NCBI GenBank assembly: GCA_022072225.1
Contig: JAJVIC010000002.1
Location: 696,404 to 760,403 of the forward strand
Source: Bacteroidia bacterium
Lineage (GTDB): Bacteria; Bacteroidota; Bacteroidia; SXHM01
DNA: 64,000 nt
Direction of reading: 5' to 3'
In this document: one piece after another, positions 24,786 to 33,417 of the stretch
Numbering within the stretch: the stretch's first letter is position 1
How the letters are laid out: each line of letters begins with the position of its first letter
Notes under the pieces: model-generated
Database searches by the model: none
The model's input: only the letters and a program-made list of their open reading frames with translations
What the model was told of the DNA's origin: nothing
Program-made: the position numbers and the translations under genes

Positions 24786-25457
24786 TCATTGTCTGATTTT
24801 TACCATTTTCCCCGAATAAGCTATACCCCGCCAGCTGCTGTTATAGCTTACTGTGTCGCCCGAAATAGTTGTTAGTTCTACTTCTATAACTTCATTTTTG
24901 GTTAAAAAACTATTCACCAACGGGTTGTTACTTTCTTTAAATATCAACTTGTATTTACAGGGGGTAATCCATTTAATTTCTGAACGTGATGTTGTTCCGG
25001 AATCAACAAATTTGATTAGTTGTTCCGTGCGGCTTCTTACTAAAATCTGATTGGTATCAATCTGGTCAACAAAAGTGCCTTCAATCGCGTTGTCGCACTG
25101 CATTGTATTTATAATGGTTGATTCAGTGGTAGCGGGTAAAGGAACTGAATTTGCTATTATTTTTACAAAAGCCGGACAATCTCTCATTGATATTGACATT
25201 ACCTCAATTGATATTTTCTCTAAATCATCCTCATTGAGTACGTCTAAATTCAATTTCCTTTTTATCTCGCCCGAGTGATAAAGTATTGTTGCAGCACATT
25301 TTGATACTTCATTAGCTGTTGTCAAGCTGTCCAGACCTGTAAAATCCTTTTTGGTAATACAATCGCAAATTTCTGTTGCCATAGTTTTATATAATTTTTG
25401 GGCATTACTGGTTTTACAAACCAAACAAAACATTGCTATTACTATTACTTTTTGCAT
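24786..25457 (-). CDS. Secreted protein of unknown function
   Basis: 223 aa. The signal peptide is IVIAMFCLVCKTSNAQ; ATEICDCITKKDF then resembles the small Cys-containing start found in many Bacteroidota secreted proteins. The C-terminal half is predicted beta-rich. No catalytic motif is seen. It converges with the envelope operon, whose last stop is 28 nt away. Confidence 0.75.
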   Translation of the reverse strand: MQKVIVIAMFCLVCKTSNAQKLYKTMATEICDCITKKDFTGLDSLTTANEVSKCAATILYHSGEIKRKLNLDVLNEDDLEKISIEVMSISMRDCPAFVKIIANSVPLPATTESTIINTMQCDNAIEGTFVDQIDTNQILVRSRTEQLIKFVDSGTTSRSEIKWITPCKYKLIFKESNNPLVNSFLTKNEVIEVELTTISGDTVSYNSSWRGIAYSGKMVKIRQ

Positions 25458-25561
25458 CAGCGTGTGATTTATAGTTCCACAATAATACTAAAGAAAGAAC
25501 ATGTATTTTAAATGTTTTGAGATTGTTTACACATATTATATCTTTGATTTTACGTTCATAC

Positions 25562-25807
25562 TTTCGGTTCCGGAAGACACTCCGTAACTCTTACGGTAAC
25601 AGTTTCGGTTCCGGAAGACACTCCTTAATTCTTACGGTAATAGTTCCGGTTCCGGAAGATGCTCCGCAATTCTTACGGTGACAGTTCCGGTTCCGGAAGA
25701 TGCTCCGTAACTTTTATGGTGATAGTTTCGGTTCCGGAAGATGCCCCGTAACTCTTACGGTGATAGTTTCGGTTCCCAAAGATGCCACGTAACTCTTACG
25801 GAGGTCA
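25562..25807. repeat. Six tandem 41-bp repeats, each with two palindromes
   Basis: Units start at 25562, 25603, 25644, 25685, 25726 and 25767, exactly 41 bp apart. Each contains the 8-bp palindrome TTCCGGAA within GGTTCCGGAAGA (changed to GGTTCCCAAAGA in the last) and a small hairpin CCGTAA-CTC-TTACGG. Some units carry substitutions in one hairpin arm (CCTTAATTC, CCGCAATTC, TTTATGG). The period is not a multiple of three, so it is unlikely to be coding. The array ends 173 bp before the next start codon. The rest of the 25458-25979 gap is AT-rich, with TTTTTAACATTTCTTCAC-like strings. Confidence 0.93.
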
Positions 25808-25980
25808 TTCCGGATATATAACAAAACCCTTAATACATTAAGAGTGTAAACCTCTAAAAGCACTACTATCATTGACTATTACGGCATATACTTTTTAACA
25901 TTTCTTCACATTTTTTAACTTCTCTTAACAATTTTACGCGCCAATTTTGCCACCCTAAACCAATTAAAACAAAAACAAAA

Positions 25981-26945
25981 TGAAAAAACCGTGGATTTTT
26001 ATTACTAACACCTTTGAGGTAAACACGCGCAACTCGCGCCCTGTAGCTTTTAGCTTTTTTACCGATTTTAAAGCCAAACTGGAGGCTGCCAGTCTTACCG
26101 ACCCTGCAATTCTTATTATCTTTAATGATTACCTTCCCTTTTTCACTGCCCTTGAAGGCATTTACATGAACCTGCTCATGATAGAAGGCGAATATGAAGG
26201 GCGCACACTAAGCTTTGAAGATTTGCTGGAAGACCTGAACGATATTGACCATCTGCGCAAGTGGGAAGGAAAAATAAGAGCAGAGTTTCCGGAAGACAGT
26301 CCTACGGAGAAAGAAATTTTTCCTAACAAACGCACTCCCTTTTTACAAGGCACCTACGAAAACCGGGTGTTAACCGTAAAAACACTGGCTCAAAAACTCT
26401 TGCAGTACCCCGCCCTGTCTGCCACACAAATGGAGGTACAAAGCTTTGCCAACCTGATGGAAAGCACCCGCGAGGCGCAGCAAAATCACGAGGGTTCGTT
26501 AGCCAACCTGCGCACCCTTTTTGAAAACCAACGCCTCATTATTGCTGACGAAACTTTTGGGGCTTACGGAAGGTTGTGCCACATCTTCCGCACCAACCGC
26601 CCTATGATAGCCAACTTTTTTGACCTCACTATTTTACGCGATAGCGGTGCCGACTGGGAAGAGTTTGACATCGCTTCGGGCGAAGTACTTAACCTGATGG
26701 AAGATGTACAAGCCGGTGACCTGAACGGAATAAAAATCAGAAACACCTCACCCGCAGCCAGCGGAGTGGTACTCTATATCTATACCACCAATGTTATAAA
26801 CGGAGGCTGGAACGGTGCAGGTATAACCCTTAACCCGGGCGAAGAAAAAACACTGGACGAAAATGATTTTGGAGCACTGCAATCCTTTTTAAATGTGCAA
26901 AACCAAAGCGGCAACGCAGGTGGCTTTGAAGTAAAGGGGTTGTAG
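25981..26945 (+). CDS. Uncharacterised protein downstream of the 41-bp array
   Basis: About 321 aa starting MKKPWIFITNTFEVN. No signal peptide or membrane segment. Residues 1-235 look helical and acidic (LSFEDLLEDLNDIDHL, AQKLLQYPALSATQ, SLANLRTLFENQ). Residues about 240-321 form a small beta domain (LNGIKIRNTSPAASGVVLYIYTT, NPGEEKTLDENDFG). It lies alone between the repeat array and a palindromic element. The family is not recognised. A faint pattern in the helical part resembles the C-terminus of the 7602-8303 product. Confidence 0.75.
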
Positions 26946-26962
26946 TACCGTCACCACCTCCC

Positions 26963-27005
26963 CGTCACCCTGTCCCGATGGCTATCGGGATTGTTTCAGG
27001 GTCTC
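26963..27005. repeat. REP-like palindrome with a second palindrome nested in its loop
   Basis: CACCCTG and TTGTTTCAGGGTCT are the arms found at 10241 and 30695. The 3-nt loop is replaced by the hairpin TCCCGATGGCTATCGGGA. Confidence 0.8.
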
Positions 27006-27014
27006 ATTGAAAGA

Positions 27015-27050
27015 TAAAACCGCTCTGAGAAATTGGGGCGGTTTTTTTGT
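27015..27050 (+). terminator. Terminator hairpin, left copy flanking the toxin-antitoxin pair
   Basis: AAAACCGCTC and GGGGCGGTTTTTTT around a TGAGAAATT loop. It is nearly identical to the copy at 27681-27716. Confidence 0.85.
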
Positions 27051-27104
27051 GCCAGAATACATAATAGTTATAAGGCGTATATTTGCAACAACAAATAACA
27101 TACA

Positions 27105-27344
27105 ATGAAACCAGCCGAAATAAAACAACATTTGCATCAATACATAGACAAAGCAGACCAACGTTTTTTAAATATGATTTATGCCCTGACAAAGGAATAT
27201 GCAAACTACACAGTTGTTTTAACTGAAGAAGAAAAAAAAGCAGTTGACAAGGGTTTAGCCTCTATATCTAAAGGAAAAACCGTACCTCATGCTAAGGTTG
27301 TTTCATCACTCAAAAAGAAATATCCTTCTCTTAAATTCAAATGA
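27105..27344 (+). CDS. Antitoxin of a ParE/RelE-type module
   Basis: 79 aa, acidic N-terminal helix followed by LTEEEKKAVDKGLASISKGKTVPHAKVVSSLKKKY, the usual pattern of short addiction-module antitoxins in which the C-terminal arm wraps the toxin. Its TGA overlaps the toxin ATG (ATGA at 27341). By family it would bind the toxin and autoregulate the operon. Confidence 0.85.
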   Translation: MKPAEIKQHLHQYIDKADQRFLNMIYALTKEYANYTVVLTEEEKKAVDKGLASISKGKTVPHAKVVSSLKKKYPSLKFK

Positions 27345-27631
27345 TGAAGATAGTATGGTCGGCAGATGCCATTGCGGACTATGAGCAAAACATTAATTAC
27401 TTGCTTGATGAATGGGGCACTAAAGAAACGCAACAATTTATTGATGAAGTATCTGAAATGCTGGGCACAATTTCCGAAATGCCTGAATTATTTCCGCTAA
27501 GTGATTATCGCAATGTCAGAAAATGTGTAGTACGTAAGCAGATTAGTATTCTCTACAGAGTAAGTAACAAACAGATTGAATTAGTAAGAATTTGGAATAA
27601 CAAACAAAATCCCGAAAAGCTGAAGGACTAA
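27341..27631 (+). CDS. ParE/RelE-superfamily toxin
   Basis: 96 aa. The fold signature is IVWSADAIADYEQNINYLLDEWG, followed by FPLSDYRNVRKCVVRKQISILYRVSNKQIELVRIWNNKQNP, as in type II plasmid-stabilisation toxins. RelE relatives cleave mRNA on the ribosome and ParE relatives poison gyrase; the target cannot be read here. It overlaps the antitoxin by 4 nt, and the pair lies between duplicated terminator hairpins. Confidence 0.9.
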   Translation: MMKIVWSADAIADYEQNINYLLDEWGTKETQQFIDEVSEMLGTISEMPELFPLSDYRNVRKCVVRKQISILYRVSNKQIELVRIWNNKQNPEKLKD

Positions 27632-27680
27632 ACCTTAATCCCCCGCCAAGCGCAACCTGCAATTGCGTTTTAACTCTGTA

Positions 27681-27716
27681 AAAACCGCCCTGAGAAATTG
27701 GGGCGGTTTTTTGTTT
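27681..27716 (+). terminator. Terminator hairpin, right copy flanking the toxin-antitoxin pair
   Basis: AAAACCGCCC and GGGGCGGTTTTTT around TGAGAAATT; differs from the left copy by one base in the stem. Confidence 0.88.
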
Positions 27717-27745
27717 TATATTTGAGCAAAACCAAAACCAAATCA

Positions 27746-28696
27746 ATGAAATACCTGTTTATCCTTCTCTTTCTTTCAACCAGTGCACTAACCGTACTGA
27801 GCCAAACCGATACCATAAAAGTACCCTTTGTAGCTTACTGGTCCATTGGCGACAGCTATAATTTTAAGATTACAAAAGTTACTCAAAAGTTTAAAGAAGG
27901 TGCTGAAACCGAAGTTGACACCTCTGCCTACCTTGCTAATTTTTTGGTAACCGACTCCACCGCTACTTCCTATACTATTAACTGGAGCTACGAAAACAAC
28001 CTGCAAAGAGACTACCAGATACCCGAAGAACTGGCAGAAAAATTCTCGAAATACCGCAACAGTTCCGTTATTTATACTACCGATGAACTGGGCACCTTTC
28101 AGGGTATAAACAATTGGCTCGAACTTTCGTCTATGGTAAAAGGAATGTTCAACGACATGCTAAGCCTCCTCGAAAAAGAACCCAACGAAGTAACAGAAAA
28201 AGTGAAGAAAGCCATGCAGCCGTTTATACAGTTATACAGTTCAAAAGAAAGTATCGAAAGCCTGGTGCTGAAAGAACTGCAATACTTTCATTTTCCTTTT
28301 GGCGTTGAGTTTAATACCATCGATACCATACACTATGAAGAGCAACTGCCCAACATGTTTGGAGGCGCTCCCATAAACGGAAAAGCCAACATATATTTTG
28401 AAACCGCAGTACCCGAAGAAAGCTATTGCGTATTGGTAAACACCATGCAGTTAGACCCCGAAGATACCAAACGCCTGCTGGGTGAAGTATTCAGAAAAAT
28501 GGGCTTCAGCAAAGAAAAAGAAATAAAGAAAATGATGAAAACCGCCACCTTTGAAATAAGTGATAACAACCGATACGAGTTTTACTATAACCCCGGCATA
28601 CCCATTAAAATAGAAACCACCCGCACCTCCAACATTGATATTGCCGAAACCAAAGGCAAGCGCATAGACAAGGTAATAATTGAGTGGGTGGACTGA
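27746..28696 (+). CDS. Secreted protein of unknown function
   Basis: 316 aa from ATG 27746, giving the signal peptide KYLFILLFLSTSALTVLSQ. The upstream in-frame extension runs through the terminator and is rejected. The mature protein has regular beta/helix alternation (VPFVAYWSIGDSYNFKITK, LLGEVFRKMGFSKEKEIKKMM) and no metal or nucleophile motif. Likely periplasmic or outer-membrane associated. The family is not recognised. Confidence 0.78.
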   Translation: MKYLFILLFLSTSALTVLSQTDTIKVPFVAYWSIGDSYNFKITKVTQKFKEGAETEVDTSAYLANFLVTDSTATSYTINWSYENNLQRDYQIPEELAEKFSKYRNSSVIYTTDELGTFQGINNWLELSSMVKGMFNDMLSLLEKEPNEVTEKVKKAMQPFIQLYSSKESIESLVLKELQYFHFPFGVEFNTIDTIHYEEQLPNMFGGAPINGKANIYFETAVPEESYCVLVNTMQLDPEDTKRLLGEVFRKMGFSKEKEIKKMMKTATFEISDNNRYEFYYNPGIPIKIETTRTSNIDIAETKGKRIDKVIIEWVD

Positions 28697-28725
28697 AATT
28701 AAAAAGAAATAAAGAGAGAATCACC

Positions 28726-29505
28726 TCACACCTCAATCTTCAACCCGTCATACGCCAGAAAAACGTTGGGCGGTAAATCCTTTTCAATATCCCCGTGCCT
28801 GCCCAGCAGGTGACTGATGTGGGTAAAATAAGTAGTTCCTGCTTTTAGTTCCAGTGCCATATCTATAGCCTGCTGCAACGTAAAATGCGCAGGGTGCGGA
28901 TGTATTCTCAACGCATTTAATACCAGTACATCACTGCCTTTTATCTTCTCCTTTTCTTCATCCGAAATATAATTGGCATCGGTGATGTAGGTAAAGCCTC
29001 CTACCCTGTAACCAAACACCGGCAGTTTAAAGTGCAGCACCTCAACAGGAATAAAGCGGGTTTCGTTAACCATAAAGGGGATGTTGGTTATTTTATGCAA
29101 ATCAATTTCAGGCACTCCCGGGTATTTGGTATCGGCAAATACATAAGGAAACTCACGCCTCAGCGCAAGTTCTGTAAGGTCGTTGGCATAAACGGGCACC
29201 GCTTTTCCGGTAAGAAAATTAAAGGCACGGATATCATCCATACCCGCAATATGGTCTTTGTGCTCATGCGTAAAAATAACTGCCGAAAGCGTTTTTACCT
29301 GTTCGCGCAGCATTTGCTGCCGGAAATCAGAACCGGTATCTATTACATAATTGTGTTCACCGTCAGTAATCATCACCGAAGAGCGCAAACGCTTGTCGCG
29401 CGGGTCTTTTGAAGTGCAAATGGCACAATTGCAACCAATCATGGGCACGCCTGCCGAAGTACCCGTTCCCAGAAACGTAACCTTTATTTTGCCGCTTTCG
29501 TTCAT
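28726..29505 (-). CDS. MBL-fold metallohydrolase (PhnP-like)
   Basis: 259 aa. FLGTGTSAGVPMIGC begins the fold. CNCAICTSKDPRDKRLRSS is the Cys-containing insertion typical of the PhnP/RNase Z-like branch. The metal motif is FTHEHKDHIAGMDD, and later His/Asp ligands lie in ITDANYI and FTHISHLLGRH. PhnP-type enzymes are phosphodiesterases acting on cyclic ribose phosphates. In Bacteroidota this single-copy gene is usually unlinked to phosphonate genes, as here, so the substrate is uncertain. Confidence 0.9.
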   Translation of the reverse strand: MNESGKIKVTFLGTGTSAGVPMIGCNCAICTSKDPRDKRLRSSVMITDGEHNYVIDTGSDFRQQMLREQVKTLSAVIFTHEHKDHIAGMDDIRAFNFLTGKAVPVYANDLTELALRREFPYVFADTKYPGVPEIDLHKITNIPFMVNETRFIPVEVLHFKLPVFGYRVGGFTYITDANYISDEEKEKIKGSDVLVLNALRIHPHPAHFTLQQAIDMALELKAGTTYFTHISHLLGRHGDIEKDLPPNVFLAYDGLKIEV

Positions 29506-29585
29506 TGGCGCGATTAATTAAATATGTATCTCATTTTATCGGGTTTTTATGCTTTACTTTGCGCCCGTTTTTAATACCCAGTTAA

Positions 29586-30692
29586 GTGAAAATAGCAGTC
29601 CCCAAAGAAACAAAAATTAACGAAAACAGAGTAGCCCTTTCTCCCGATGTGGTAAAAGCATTAGTGGCAAAAGGTTTTTCTGTGGCAGTTGAAGAAAATG
29701 CAGGTGTAAACTCGTTCTTTTCAGATGAAGCCTACAAAACTGCAGGTGCCACCATACAGGCAGATAAAAAAGCCCTGCTTTCGGATGCCGATGTGGTGTT
29801 GAAAGTAAACCCGCCCGCCCTGAACGATGTGGTGCTGATGAAAAAAGGCGCGGTATTGATTTCCTTTATGTGGCATGCTACCAACCCCGAATTAGTAAAA
29901 GTATGTGCCGGAGCAGGTATCTCTGCTTTTTCGGTAGATGCTATTCCCCGAATTTCGCGCGCACAAAAAATGGATGCGCTTAGTTCACAGGCAAATCTTG
30001 GCGGCTACAAAGCCGTGTTACTGGCAGCAAATACATTGGGTAAAATTATGCCGATGATGACCACTGCCGCAGGAACAATTAAACCTACCAAGGTTGTGAT
30101 TTTCGGGGCAGGTGTGGCAGGTTTACAGGCAATAGCTACCGCAAAGCGTTTAGGTGCGGTGGTTGAAGTGTCGGACATTCGCCCGGAAACAAAAGAACAG
30201 GTACAGTCGCTGGGCGGAAAATTTATTGAAGTAAAAGGCGATGCCTCTATTAAAATAGAAGGTGGTTATGTAAAAGGTGTTTCAGACGAGTTTCTGAAAC
30301 TGCAACAGGAGCTGGTTTCTAAACACGTAAAAGAAGCCGACATTGTTATTACTACCGCACTTATTCCGGGAAAAAAAGCTCCTGTGCTTGTTACCGAAGA
30401 AATGGTAAAAAGCATGAAGTTCGGTTCGGTGATTCTGGATATGGCGGTAGAACAAGGCGGAAACGTAGTTGGCAGCGAGCTGAACAAAACAGTAGTGAAA
30501 CACGGAGTAACCATTATCGGTGAATCTAACCTGCCAAGTCTGCTTCCTTTAAATGCAAGTGAGTTGTATGCAAAAAACATCAGCACCTTCCTGCTGCACC
30601 TTGCCGACAAAGACGGGTTTAAATGGGAAATGGAAGAAGAAATAACAAAAGGCTCATTAATAATACACAACGGAAATATTTTAAAACAGTAA
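29586..30692 (+). CDS. pntA: NAD(P)+ transhydrogenase, alpha subunit part 1
   Basis: 368 aa from a GTG start. IAVPKETKINENRVALSPDVV is the alanine dehydrogenase/PNT N-terminal signature. The NAD site is VVIFGAGVAGLQAIATAKRLGAVVEVSDIRPETKEQ, followed by PGKKAPVLVTEEMV and GSVILDMAVEQGGNV. This is the soluble NAD(H)-binding domain I of the proton-pumping transhydrogenase, here split from the membrane part as in Rhodospirillum-type three-subunit enzymes. The next two genes complete the complex, which uses the proton gradient to make NADPH. Confidence 0.95.
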   Translation: MKIAVPKETKINENRVALSPDVVKALVAKGFSVAVEENAGVNSFFSDEAYKTAGATIQADKKALLSDADVVLKVNPPALNDVVLMKKGAVLISFMWHATNPELVKVCAGAGISAFSVDAIPRISRAQKMDALSSQANLGGYKAVLLAANTLGKIMPMMTTAAGTIKPTKVVIFGAGVAGLQAIATAKRLGAVVEVSDIRPETKEQVQSLGGKFIEVKGDASIKIEGGYVKGVSDEFLKLQQELVSKHVKEADIVITTALIPGKKAPVLVTEEMVKSMKFGSVILDMAVEQGGNVVGSELNKTVVKHGVTIIGESNLPSLLPLNASELYAKNISTFLLHLADKDGFKWEMEEEITKGSLIIHNGNILKQ

Positions 30693-30694
30693 TA

Positions 30695-30752
30695 CGTCAT
30701 GCTGAACTTGTTTCAGCATCTCAAAAGACCCTGAAACAAGTTCAGGGTGACG
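30695..30752. repeat. REP-like double palindrome, copy 2 (inverted orientation)
   Basis: CATGCTGAACTTGTTTCAGCAT followed by GACCCTGAAACAAGTTCAGGGTG, the reverse complement order of the copy at 10241. It lies inside the pnt operon, between the first two subunits. Confidence 0.88.
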
Positions 30753-30770
30753 AACAAAAACAAATAATCA

Positions 30771-31076
30771 ATGGAACAAATTTTAAGTCTTCTTGCCGAA
30801 AACGAACAAATGATTTACTTCGTTATTCTCGCCATCTTCGTAGGAATTGAAGTTATCGGTGGCGTCCCCAGCATTCTTCATACTCCGCTTATGAGCGGTG
30901 CCAATGCTATTCACGGAGTGGTAATAGTAGGCGCTATTTATGTAATGCTTAATTCCGACCCTGAAAATTATGTGAGCCTTGCCTTAGGGTTTTTAGCAGT
31001 ATTGCTCGGAACACTGAATGTTGTTGGCGGATTTGTGGTTACCGACCGTATGTTGGAAATGTTTAAGAAAAAGTAA
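30771..31076 (+). CDS. NAD(P)+ transhydrogenase, alpha subunit part 2 (membrane)
   Basis: 101 aa with three membrane helices. VGIEVIGGVPSILHTPLMSGANAIHGVVIVGA is the conserved segment of domain II of PntA. It forms part of the proton channel together with PntB. Confidence 0.95.
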   Translation: MEQILSLLAENEQMIYFVILAIFVGIEVIGGVPSILHTPLMSGANAIHGVVIVGAIYVMLNSDPENYVSLALGFLAVLLGTLNVVGGFVVTDRMLEMFKKK

Positions 31077-31117
31077 GTATAAAGTATTAAGTAACGAGTA
31101 TTAAGTATTTGGCGCAC

Positions 31118-31154
31118 CAATCACAAAATCGCTAAATCACCAAATCACTAAATA
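31118..31154. repeat. GTGATTTAG-family half palindrome, copy 3
   Basis: CAATCACAAAATCGCTAAATC and ACCAAATCACTAAAT, corresponding to one arm of the elements flanking phoH. It sits directly before pntB. Confidence 0.55.
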
Positions 31155-31160
31155 AAAGAA

Positions 31161-32588
31161 ATGCAAAGTCATCTACTCTCCATAATATATTTGATCGGTT
31201 CCGTATCCTTCATCATCGGTATGAAGATGATGGGAAATGCAAAAACTGCGCGTAAAGGAAACTTAGTAGGCGCAGCAGGAATGGCTTTGGCAATAGTTGG
31301 CACCATTGTTCTGCACGAAGGCGAAGTAAGTCCTGTTATCTACGGATTAATTCTACTTGCAATTCTTATCGGAACTGTTATCGGCTGGATGACCGCCAAA
31401 AAAGTTCAGATGACCAAAATGCCTGAACTTGTTTCCATCTTTAACGGAATGGGGGGCGCCTGTGCCGCATTGATTTCTTTGATTGAATTCAGTCATACCA
31501 AACACACTTCCCACATTATGGAAGTGGTTGAACATATTATACCAAGTGATGGAATTGCGCCCGGAACTTTCTTCTGCATCCTCGCAGGATTAATAATAGG
31601 CAGCATATCGTTTTCGGGCAGTATAATTGCTTTTCTGAAACTCAACGGAACGCTGGATAAGCCTGTAAGATTGCCGAAATACAACATCATCAACACCATT
31701 TTTCTTATTTCAATTGTTGGTTTTGCCGCTTACCTTTTTAAAGTAGAAACACCAACACTTGTTTATGTACTTTTTGCAATGTCGTTGCTTTACGGTGTAA
31801 TGTTTGTGTTACCAATTGGCGGTGCTGACATGCCGGTTGTTATTTCATTACTTAACTCTTTTACAGGTGTGGCTGCTGCTTTCGGTGGTTTCCTTTACGG
31901 AAATTATGTAATGCTTACCGGTGGAATTTTGGTAGGCTCAGCCGGAACATTGTTAACAATAGTAATGTGCGAAGCCATGAACCGCCCGCTGTTCAATGTT
32001 ATTTTCGGAGCATTTGGTGGAGGAGCAGCCGGTGCCGCAGGTGATGCTGTAAAAGGAACTATTAAAGACATTTCAGTTACTGACACCGCAACGCTGATGA
32101 ATTACTCCAAACGTGTGGTAATTGTTCCGGGTTATGGATTGGCTGTTGCTCAGGCTCAGCATGTAATTCACGAATTGGAAATGATATTGGAAGAACGTGG
32201 TGTAGAAGTGAAATATGCTATTCACCCTGTTGCCGGTCGTATGCCCGGACACATGAACGTATTGCTTGCTGAATCAAATGTTGATTATGGAAAATTAGTG
32301 GAGATGGAAGACATCAATCCTGAATTTCCAAATACCGATGTGGTGCTGGTTGTAGGTGCTAATGACGTAGTAAACCCTGCTGCGAAAACAGATCCCTCCT
32401 CTCCTATTTACGGAATGCCAATTCTGGATGTGGAAAATGCAAAGAACATAATCATCAACAAACGCAGTATGAATGCAGGTTATGCAGGTATTGACAACCT
32501 GCTGTTCTACAATCCTAAAAACTCTATGCTGTTCGGTGATGCAAAGAAAGTATTGACCGAATTGGTTGCCGAATTAAAAACTATGTAA
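31161..32588 (+). CDS. pntB: NAD(P)+ transhydrogenase, beta subunit
   Basis: 475 aa with an N-terminal block of eight or nine membrane helices (NGMGGACAALISLIEF, GSISFSGSIIAFLKLNG, LLNSFTGVAAAFGGFLYGN) and a C-terminal NADP(H)-binding domain (VPGYGLAVAQAQHVIHELE, IHPVAGRMPGHMNVLLAE, VVGANDVVNPAAK, INKRSMNAGYAGIDN). All standard PntB motifs are present. Third gene of the operon. Confidence 0.97.
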   Translation: MQSHLLSIIYLIGSVSFIIGMKMMGNAKTARKGNLVGAAGMALAIVGTIVLHEGEVSPVIYGLILLAILIGTVIGWMTAKKVQMTKMPELVSIFNGMGGACAALISLIEFSHTKHTSHIMEVVEHIIPSDGIAPGTFFCILAGLIIGSISFSGSIIAFLKLNGTLDKPVRLPKYNIINTIFLISIVGFAAYLFKVETPTLVYVLFAMSLLYGVMFVLPIGGADMPVVISLLNSFTGVAAAFGGFLYGNYVMLTGGILVGSAGTLLTIVMCEAMNRPLFNVIFGAFGGGAAGAAGDAVKGTIKDISVTDTATLMNYSKRVVIVPGYGLAVAQAQHVIHELEMILEERGVEVKYAIHPVAGRMPGHMNVLLAESNVDYGKLVEMEDINPEFPNTDVVLVVGANDVVNPAAKTDPSSPIYGMPILDVENAKNIIINKRSMNAGYAGIDNLLFYNPKNSMLFGDAKKVLTELVAELKTM

Positions 32589-32598
32589 ATTTCATTTT

Positions 32599-32650
32599 GT
32601 CACAGATTCACAGATTTTAAACAATTAGCTCAAATCTGTGAATCTGTGGC
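32599..32650. repeat. CACAGATTCACAGATT palindrome, copy 1
   Basis: GTCACAGATTCACAGATTT facing AAATCTGTGAATCTGTGGC across about 15 nt, just after pntB. It probably also serves as a terminator. A related copy lies at 57906-57982. Confidence 0.85.
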
Positions 32651-32661
32651 ATTTTTAAATA

Positions 32662-33411
32662 ATGATAAAAGGTAAAAAACTCGTAATTGTTCTGCCGGCA
32701 TACAAAGCCGCGCTTACTTTGGAAAAGACTTACCGCGAGATTCCATTTGATATAGTGGATGATGTAGTATTAGTGGATGATGCAAGTCCTGACAACACCA
32801 TTGAGGTTGGGAAACAACTTGGCATAAAACACATTATCCGCCATGAGAAAAACAAAGGCTATGGTGGTAACCAGAAGTCTTGCTACGACAAAGCATTGGA
32901 ATTGAATGCCGATATTGTAATCATGCTGCATCCCGATTACCAGTATACGCCTATGCTTATTCCTGCAATGGCAGATATTATTGCAAGCGGATTATATCCG
33001 GTAGTATTGGGCTCACGTATTCTCGGTAAAGGCGCACTGAAAGGTGGAATGCCAATGTATAAATACATTTTTAATCGCTGCCTTACGCTTGCTCAAAACA
33101 TTCTTATGAACCAAAAACTGAGCGAGTACCACACCGGTTACCGCGCATTTTCGAAAGAGGTTTTAAAGGGAATTAATTATCATGCCAACAGCGATGATTT
33201 TGTTTTTGACAACCAGATGCTGGCACAAATTTTTTACGCCAACTTCGAAATAGCCGAAGTTACCTGTCCTACCAAATACTTTGACGAAGCCTCATCCATT
33301 AATTTCAAACGCAGCAGCATTTATGGCCTTGGTGTTTTGTGGACTTCATTGCAATATTTTTTTGCTAAACTTGGACTTGCAAAGTCGAAAATATTCTCCC
33401 CTGCTAAATAA
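32662..33411 (+). CDS. Family 2 glycosyltransferase
   Basis: 249 aa. The GT-A nucleotide-sugar fold starts LVIVLPAYKAALTLEKTYREIP; VVLVDDASPDNT, KGYGGNQKSCYDKAL and a metal-site HPDYQY (D-x-D-like) follow. The C-terminal EYHTGYRAFSKEVL and the DFVFDNQMLAQ acceptor region fit dolichyl-phosphate/undecaprenyl-phosphate sugar transferases. It would load a sugar on a lipid carrier for the GT-C-type enzymes encoded next to it. Confidence 0.92.
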   Translation: MIKGKKLVIVLPAYKAALTLEKTYREIPFDIVDDVVLVDDASPDNTIEVGKQLGIKHIIRHEKNKGYGGNQKSCYDKALELNADIVIMLHPDYQYTPMLIPAMADIIASGLYPVVLGSRILGKGALKGGMPMYKYIFNRCLTLAQNILMNQKLSEYHTGYRAFSKEVLKGINYHANSDDFVFDNQMLAQIFYANFEIAEVTCPTKYFDEASSINFKRSSIYGLGVLWTSLQYFFAKLGLAKSKIFSPAK

Positions 33412-33417
33412 ATCTGC

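Noticed and set aside
25562-25807. CRISPR array
   Set aside because: The whole 41-bp unit is repeated, leaving no unique spacer; no cas genes.
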